A DNA stretch of 64,000 bases from Actimicrobium sp035984655 (GTDB lineage Bacteria; Pseudomonadota; Gammaproteobacteria; Burkholderiales; Burkholderiaceae_D), in assembly GCF_035984655.1 (NCBI RefSeq), contig NZ_JAXCHT010000001.1, positions 124,001-188,000 on the forward strand, read 5' to 3'. Below the pieces are notes generated by a model that was given only the letters and a program-made list of their open reading frames with translations, was not told where the DNA came from and did not search any database. Shown piece after piece: positions 59,090-64,000 of this stretch (position 1 is its first letter; each line of letters starts with the position of its first letter). Both the position numbers and the translations under genes were made by a program.

Positions 59090-60808
59090 TTACATTCTTG
59101 TGGGTGCCGATACGCCAAGCAGCGACAGACCGTTACGCAATACTTGCCGGGTTGCCAGCAACAACGCCAGCCGTGCCATTCTGGTTGGCACATCGTCGAC
59201 CAATACCCGCTCCGCATTGTAGTAGCTATGCAGTTCCCCGGCCAGATCGCGCAGATAGAAGGCGACCTGGTGCGGGCCGAGTTCTTCGAGCGCGTGTGCC
59301 AGTGCATCCGGATAGTCGGCCAGCTTGGCCAGCAGCGTCGCTTCGCGCGGGGCTGTCAGCGGGCTCAGGTCGACCTCGCGCAGCGTTGCTTCGTCGCCGC
59401 CCCATTGCGCCAGCACCGAGCAGATGCGGGCATGCGCATACTGCACGTAATACACCGGATTTTCATCCGACTGCGCCCGTGCCAGATCGACATCGAACAC
59501 GAACTCGGAGTCGGCCTTGCGCGAGATCAGGAAGAACCGCACCGCATCGCGGCCCCGGGTCAGGTCGTCGGTGGCGTCGCCGTTGGACCATTCGATCAGG
59601 TCGCGCAAGGTGACATACGAGCCGGCGCGCTTGGAGATCTTGACCTCTTCGCCGTCCTTCATCACCGTCACCATCTTGTGCAGCACGTAGTCGGGATAGC
59701 CCTGCGGGATGCTCTTGCCGGCGGCTTGCAGGCCGGCGCGCACGCGCGCGATGGTGCCGTGGTGATCGCTGCCCTGGATGTTGATGGCGCTGTCGTAGCC
59801 GCGCTCCCATTTGACGATGTGATACGCCACATCCGGCACGAAGTACGTGAAGGTGCCGTCGGATTTCTTCATCACGCGGTCTTTGTCGTCGCCGTAGTCG
59901 GTGGTGCGCAGCCACAGCGCACCTTCGTGCTCGTAGGTCTTGCCGGCGGCGATCAGCGCCTCGACCGCGGCGGTCACCTTGCCATCGCCGTACAGCGACG
60001 ACTCCAGATAGTAGTTGTCGAACTTCACGCCAAACGCCTGCAGGTCCAGATCCTGTTCATGGCGCAGGTAGGCGACGGCAAACTGCCGGATCGAATCCAG
60101 GTCGTTGACGTCGCCACTGGCGGTGGCCGGCGCGCCATCGACGGCGCCGACGGTTTTTTTGGCCAGGAAATCAAGCGCGATGTCGCCGATGTAGTCGCCG
60201 TTGTAGGCGGGCTCCGGCCAGTTCGCGTCGCCCGGGACGAAGCCGCGCGCGCGCGCCTGCACCGAATTGGCCAGCGTGGCGATCTGCACGCCGGCGTCGT
60301 TGTAGTAAAACTCGCGCATGACGTCATAGCCCTGCACCTCGAACAATGCCGACAGCGCATCGCCCAGCGCGGCCTGGCGGCCATGGCCGACATGCAGCGG
60401 GCCGGTAGGATTGGCCGACACGAACTCGAGCAGCACCTTGCGGCCCGCGCCCTGCGTGCTGCGGCCGTATTCGGTGTTCTGCTGCAGCACCGTATGCACC
60501 ACCTCCTGTTTCGCGGCCGTGGCCAGGCGCAGGTTGATGAAGCCGGGTCCGGCGATCTCGACGGCGTCGATCAGGCCGCTGCGGGCCGGGTCGGCCATCA
60601 GGGCGGCAACCAGTTGCTGCGCCAGTTCGCGCGGATTCTTTTTCAGCGGCTTGGCCAGTTGCATGGCGATGTTGCAGGCGACGTCGCCATGGCTGGGGTC
60701 GCGCGGGCGTTCGAGCACGACTGCCGGTTGCAGCTCGGTGCCGGCAACCAGCGGCGCCACGGCGGCGTTGAAGAGGTCAGTGATGCGTTGTTTTTGATGG
60801 GCGAGCAT
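59090..60808 (-). CDS. argS: Arginyl-tRNA synthetase
   Basis: A 572-residue class I tRNA synthetase. It has the HIGH-type motif HVGHGRQ in FVSANPTGPLHVGHGR, the KMSKS-like KISKRAG, and the N-terminal Add1 domain and C-terminal anticodon-binding DALR domain. I chose the ATG at 60808 (MLAHQKQRITDLFNAAV), which gives the normal N-terminus; the longer frame to 60940 includes the promoter. A TATAAT in the right orientation lies 61 bases upstream. SPOR and dsbA genes follow on the same strand. Confidence 0.97.
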   Translation of the reverse strand: MLAHQKQRITDLFNAAVAPLVAGTELQPAVVLERPRDPSHGDVACNIAMQLAKPLKKNPRELAQQLVAALMADPARSGLIDAVEIAGPGFINLRLATAAKQEVVHTVLQQNTEYGRSTQGAGRKVLLEFVSANPTGPLHVGHGRQAALGDALSALFEVQGYDVMREFYYNDAGVQIATLANSVQARARGFVPGDANWPEPAYNGDYIGDIALDFLAKKTVGAVDGAPATASGDVNDLDSIRQFAVAYLRHEQDLDLQAFGVKFDNYYLESSLYGDGKVTAAVEALIAAGKTYEHEGALWLRTTDYGDDKDRVMKKSDGTFTYFVPDVAYHIVKWERGYDSAINIQGSDHHGTIARVRAGLQAAGKSIPQGYPDYVLHKMVTVMKDGEEVKISKRAGSYVTLRDLIEWSNGDATDDLTRGRDAVRFFLISRKADSEFVFDVDLARAQSDENPVYYVQYAHARICSVLAQWGGDEATLREVDLSPLTAPREATLLAKLADYPDALAHALEELGPHQVAFYLRDLAGELHSYYNAERVLVDDVPTRMARLALLLATRQVLRNGLSLLGVSAPTRM

Positions 60809-60868
60809 GGATTGGGCGCAAATTGGGACAGTCGGCAAGGCCGGACTGTCGTGAGGAAATGGAATCCG

Positions 60869-60874
60869 ATTATA
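60869..60874 (-). promoter_or_regulatory. -10 element of argS
   Basis: A perfect TATAAT on the minus strand lies 61 bases before the argS start codon. The -35 region is poor. Confidence 0.5.
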
Positions 60875-60948
60875 CCGAGCCGACCGGCCTGCGCCTATCG
60901 ACGGCCACGCATCGTTGGAAACGTCATATCCACAGCACAAACGCTTCG

Positions 60949-60977
60949 TTCACCGTGACGCCGCGGATTTTTAAAAT
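60949..60977 (+). promoter_or_regulatory. Candidate promoter of the amino-acid-binding protein gene
   Basis: TTCACC (60949-60954) and TAAAAT (60972-60977) are separated by 17 bases on the plus strand, 30 bases before the start codon at 61007. A ribosome-binding site AAAGGAAA lies just before the ATG. Confidence 0.5.
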
Positions 60978-61006
60978 ATACCTGTCAACTCGTCGAAAGG
61001 AAAACC

Positions 61007-62152
61007 ATGCATGACCAAGCATTCCGCGCCGCTGCTGCGGCCCTGATCGTGCTCGCAGGCCTGGGCACGGTGCAAGCACAACAGGTGGTACGTATTGGCC
61101 ATGCCGGACCCACCACCGGTCCGATCGCCCACCTTGGCAAGGACAGCGAAAACGGCGCCCGGCTCGCCATCGATGCACTCAATGCCAAAGGCGTCGTGAT
61201 CGGCGGCCAGCCGGTGCGCTTCGCGCTGCAGGCGGAAGACGACGGCGCCGATCCCAGGCAGGGCGCCAGCGTGGCGCAAAAGCTGGTGGATGCCAAGGTC
61301 AATGGCGTGGTCGGGCATTTCAATTCCGGCGTCTCGATTCCCGCCGCCCGCATCTACGCCAACGCCGGCATTGCGCAAGTCTCGCCCGCGGCCACCAGTC
61401 CGAAATACACGCAACAGGGTTTGCCGACCACCTTCCGGGTGGTCGCCAATGACGTCCAGATCGGGCGGGCGCTGGCACGACATGCAGCGCAACAGCTGCA
61501 CGCCAGGCGCATCGCCGTGATCGATGATCGCACCGCGTATGGCCAGGGTCTGGCCGACGAATTCACCAAGGCGATCCGCACGCATCCCGGCATCAGCGTG
61601 GTGTCGCAGCAATACACCACCGATCGCGCCACCGATTTCAGCGCGATTCTGACCGCCATCAAGGCCACTGCGCCGCAGGTGATCTTTTACGGCGGCATGG
61701 ATGCGGTGGCCGGTCCGCTGCTGCGGCAGATGCGTCAGCTCGGCATTGACGCGACGCTGGTTGGCGGCGGTGGCATCTGCAATGACGCGCTGCCCGGCCT
61801 GGCTGGCGGCAGCATCGCCGACGACCGCGTGGTCTGCGCACTGCCGGGCGGGGTCGAGCCGGACCGCGCCGCCGATCTGGATGCCTTCAAGCGCGCTTAC
61901 CGCAAGCAATTCGGCACCGATGTATTGTGGGTCGCCGCCTACGCGCATGACGCGGTGATGGTTCTGGTCGACGCCATGCAGCGCGCCGGCACTACTGCAC
62001 CGGACAAGTATTTGCCGGCGCTGGCGCGCAGCCGGTACCAGGGCAGCACCGGCCTGCTGGCCTTCGATGAGCACGGCGATTTGCGCGATGCTGCGGTGAC
62101 GCTGTATGTGTTTCGCGGCGGCGCGCGCAATCAGATCGGGATAATCCGCTAG
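61007..62152 (+). CDS. Branched-chain amino acid-type ABC substrate-binding protein
   Basis: A 381-residue type I periplasmic-binding protein of the LivJ/LivK class. It has a signal peptide ending in VQA|QQVV, the opening IGHAGPTTGPIAHLGKDSENGARLAIDALNA, and the GHFNSGVSIPAARIYANAG and SPAATSP ligand-binding loops. The family binds Leu/Ile/Val or related amides and aromatic acids. No permease or ATPase genes are beside it, so it is an orphan binding protein that must use components encoded elsewhere. The leucine catabolic cluster in the same window makes a branched-chain ligand plausible. Confidence 0.88.
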   Translation: MHDQAFRAAAAALIVLAGLGTVQAQQVVRIGHAGPTTGPIAHLGKDSENGARLAIDALNAKGVVIGGQPVRFALQAEDDGADPRQGASVAQKLVDAKVNGVVGHFNSGVSIPAARIYANAGIAQVSPAATSPKYTQQGLPTTFRVVANDVQIGRALARHAAQQLHARRIAVIDDRTAYGQGLADEFTKAIRTHPGISVVSQQYTTDRATDFSAILTAIKATAPQVIFYGGMDAVAGPLLRQMRQLGIDATLVGGGGICNDALPGLAGGSIADDRVVCALPGGVEPDRAADLDAFKRAYRKQFGTDVLWVAAYAHDAVMVLVDAMQRAGTTAPDKYLPALARSRYQGSTGLLAFDEHGDLRDAAVTLYVFRGGARNQIGIIR

Positions 62153-62168
62153 ATCGGCGCGCAATCCA

Positions 62169-63071
62169 TCAGGCCACTTCAGCACCCGTTGACGCCGCCA
62201 GAATTGCAAACCAGTCTTCGCGCGCAAGGGTCACGGCGCAGGCGGACACCGCCTCGGCGATCGCCGCAATCCGGCCCGATCCGGTCAGCACCAGCGGCCG
62301 GGACGGATGTTGCAATACCCAGGCCGTGGCAATCACCGCTTCGCTGACCGCGTGCAGTGCAGCGACCCGCGCCAGTTCGGCGCGCACCCGCTGCACCCGG
62401 GCATCGCCGTCGCCAAACAACTGCCCGCCACCGAGCGCCGACCAGATCATCGGCGCGCAGCGCAGGCGCTGGGCCTGATCGAGCGAACCGTCGGTGAGCG
62501 CGGCCGGCTGCAGCACCGACAGCTCGACCTGATTGGTCACCAGCGGCACCCGCGACGACAGCAGATCAAACTGCGCCGGCGTGAAGTTGGAAACACCGAA
62601 ATGCAGCACCTTGCCGTCCTTTTGCAATTGCAGAAAAGCCTCGGCCACGGCATCCGCATCCATCAGCGGATCGGGGCGATGGATCAGCAGCAGATCCAGG
62701 TGATCGGTGTGCATCGCCCGCAGCGACGTCTCGACCGACGCCAGGATATGCGCGCCGCTGGTGTCGTAATGCTTGACCCGGTGCTGTGGACGATTCGGAT
62801 GCACCAGCTTGATGCCGCATTTGCTGACGATCTGCAGCCGCTTGCGCAAGCCCGGCGCCAGCGCGAGCGCCTCGCCGAGCAAGGTTTCCGACACATAGCC
62901 GCCATAGATATCGGCCTGGTCGACCGTCGTCACGCCTAGCGCGAGTGCCTGCTCGAGCAGCGCCACCCGGGCCGCTGGCGCAAGATTCCACTCGGCCAGC
63001 CGCCACAGTCCGAACACGATCCGGGAGAATTCCGGACCGTCGGCGGCGAGCCGGATGCGCGGTGCGATCAC
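62169..63071 (-). CDS. Aldo/keto reductase
   Basis: A 300-residue NADPH-dependent oxidoreductase with the AKR barrel. The catalytic Asp/Tyr are in TTVDQADIYGGY, the Lys in IVSKCGIK and the His in LLLIHRPD. VSNF and the C-terminal GSGRIAAIAEAV cofactor segment are conserved. It is closest to the YdhF-like branch. The substrate is open. Its start overlaps the stop of the SHOCT-domain gene by four bases. Confidence 0.9.
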   Translation of the reverse strand: MIAPRIRLAADGPEFSRIVFGLWRLAEWNLAPAARVALLEQALALGVTTVDQADIYGGYVSETLLGEALALAPGLRKRLQIVSKCGIKLVHPNRPQHRVKHYDTSGAHILASVETSLRAMHTDHLDLLLIHRPDPLMDADAVAEAFLQLQKDGKVLHFGVSNFTPAQFDLLSSRVPLVTNQVELSVLQPAALTDGSLDQAQRLRCAPMIWSALGGGQLFGDGDARVQRVRAELARVAALHAVSEAVIATAWVLQHPSRPLVLTGSGRIAAIAEAVSACAVTLAREDWFAILAASTGAEVA

Positions 63072-63901
63072 AGCGATTTAAGGATGTCGGCGCGCTTGGC
63101 GGCGTACTCTTCTTCGGTGATCAAGTCTTGCGCGCGCAGGCGCTTGAGCGCTTTCAGGCGCTCTTCCTGGGCAGCATAGAACTTGTCATCGCGCGCCACC
63201 GGCAGCGGTGCAGCGACCGGGGCAGGTTGATATTGCGTTGGCATGGCCGGCGCAAGTATCGTATTTTTGGGCGTGTTTGGCGTCACCGACAGGATCACCG
63301 AGTCGGTGCGCGGATGCTGCATGCCCTCCGACGACAACACCACTTTCGATGCCTTGGCGCGACTGCCGAAGTTGAATTCGCGCGCCCGACGGGTGGCGCG
63401 ATAGGCGCCGATGAAATCGGTTTGTGCTTCGCCCACGATCAGGTTCAGGCCGGTGCGGTCGATGAAGGCGCGGCCGCTGGTGCCGACCTTGGTGCCCAGC
63501 ACGCCGCTGTTGCCGCGGCTGACCACAAAGAAAATCACATCCTGCTGCGGACCGGCCTTGGCCAGCGCCAGCGCCAGGCCACGCGCCAAACTGCTCGCGC
63601 TGTCGTCATCGAACAGGCCGACCGGCTTGCCCTTACTTTCTACCTTCAACAGCAACAGCGCGTGGCTGAGCGTATCGACCGGCAGTTCCTGCGGCTGCAG
63701 ATTGGCCGGGCCAGGATTGGCTGTCAGATAAATTTGGTCGAACTCGCCTTCGCTCCACGCCATGTCGCGCGGCGAACAGGAGGCGCAGGCTTCATAGCGA
63801 GCGCCCTCGGTCGAGGCGCCGGCAAAGGGCGCGGCGCCGAGCAGGGATAGTCCAAACAGGGTCGGCAACAGACGCGGGGCAATCAAGGTGATGAGGCGCA
63901 T
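63068..63901 (-). CDS. Exported protein with C-terminal SHOCT domain
   Basis: The 277-residue protein has a signal peptide (MRLITLIAPRLLPTLFGLSLLGAAPFAGA), a mature start with a CASC cysteine pair (YEACASCSPRDMAWS), a central domain I cannot name, a Pro-rich linker (about 215-235) and a C-terminal SHOCT domain (KALKRLRAQDLITEEEYAAKRADIL). SHOCT modules are found on many otherwise unrelated proteins and may mediate oligomerisation. It is translationally coupled to the aldo/keto reductase. The 99 bases upstream, to the window end, show no other gene. Confidence 0.8.
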   Translation of the reverse strand: MRLITLIAPRLLPTLFGLSLLGAAPFAGASTEGARYEACASCSPRDMAWSEGEFDQIYLTANPGPANLQPQELPVDTLSHALLLLKVESKGKPVGLFDDDSASSLARGLALALAKAGPQQDVIFFVVSRGNSGVLGTKVGTSGRAFIDRTGLNLIVGEAQTDFIGAYRATRRAREFNFGSRAKASKVVLSSEGMQHPRTDSVILSVTPNTPKNTILAPAMPTQYQPAPVAAPLPVARDDKFYAAQEERLKALKRLRAQDLITEEEYAAKRADILKSL

Positions 63902-64000
63902 GAATTCTCCAAGGGGGCAAATGATGTCGAAAACGACATCAGGAAAAGCTGATGTTCAGGACAATTATTGAGGACTTTCGGTCTCTGCCAGAACAAATGG

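Noticed and set aside
58565..60958. A 797-codon open frame on the plus strand
   Set aside because: It is antisense to the SPOR protein and argS genes, both with clear motifs.

Overview
The window looks like a chromosomal segment of a betaproteobacterium, most likely Burkholderiales, family Oxalobacteraceae. This rests on gene content: a DUF3717 protein, a phasin, a PEP-CTERM protein, a LysM-like/def/fmt neighbourhood, a stand-alone MnmC2 domain, and a leucine catabolic cluster under a MerR-type LiuR regulator. The DNA is GC-rich, so many long antisense open frames are shadows. I see no rRNA, canonical tRNA, insertion sequence, prophage or CRISPR array.

Layout. 1-2170: edge of a divergent exported protein gene, def, fmt, a terminator, then a promoter plus a compact structured leader or small RNA ending in its own terminator. 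2228-8800: metH, a split chromate transporter, an M20 peptidase and a DUF3717 protein. 8806-12867: a B12/radical SAM protein, an acyl-CoA synthetase, and a divergently transcribed phasin with a strong promoter and terminator. 12926-19234: an extradiol dioxygenase, mnmC2, an HpaR-like MarR regulator divergent from a bestrophin gene, an acetyl-CoA hydrolase/CoA-transferase, and an OmpA protein. 19235-25146 (minus strand): a large indolepyruvate ferredoxin oxidoreductase followed by two base-excision glycosylase genes (AlkX/YcaQ-like and tag), and a possible small protein. 25417-33717: a diguanylate cyclase, a DUF3034/periplasmic truncated haemoglobin/GNAT operon, ettA, a PEP-CTERM protein, a PhyH-type dioxygenase and an HD-GYP phosphodiesterase.

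33822-39312: an aminopeptidase P, then the least explained block. It has two overlapping 107-codon genes followed by a 923-codon protein with a Pro-Gln repeat encoded by a hexanucleotide tandem repeat. Nothing here gives a clear family match. I tentatively read it as a chaperone-plus-secreted-substrate operon.

39432-54131: a run of co-oriented minus-strand genes for leucine/isovalerate degradation: liuR, isovaleryl-CoA dehydrogenase, aceK, thiolase, SDR, acyl-CoA dehydrogenase, rhodanese, YchJ, both methylcrotonyl-CoA carboxylase subunits, methylglutaconyl-CoA hydratase, biotin synthase, a GhrA-type reductase and HMG-CoA lyase. Two near-palindromic ACGT-rich boxes in front of liuA and liuR fit LiuR operators. 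The products, acetyl-CoA and acetoacetate, explain the thiolase, and control of the glyoxylate branch point explains AceK. The embedded bioB supplies the carboxylase cofactor.

54223-64000: an MBL hydrolase, an XRE-like regulator with two inverted repeats in front, a BtuF-like protein coupled to an SDR, dsbA, a SPOR protein, argS, a Leu/Ile/Val-type periplasmic binding protein, and an aldo/keto reductase coupled to a SHOCT-domain exported protein.
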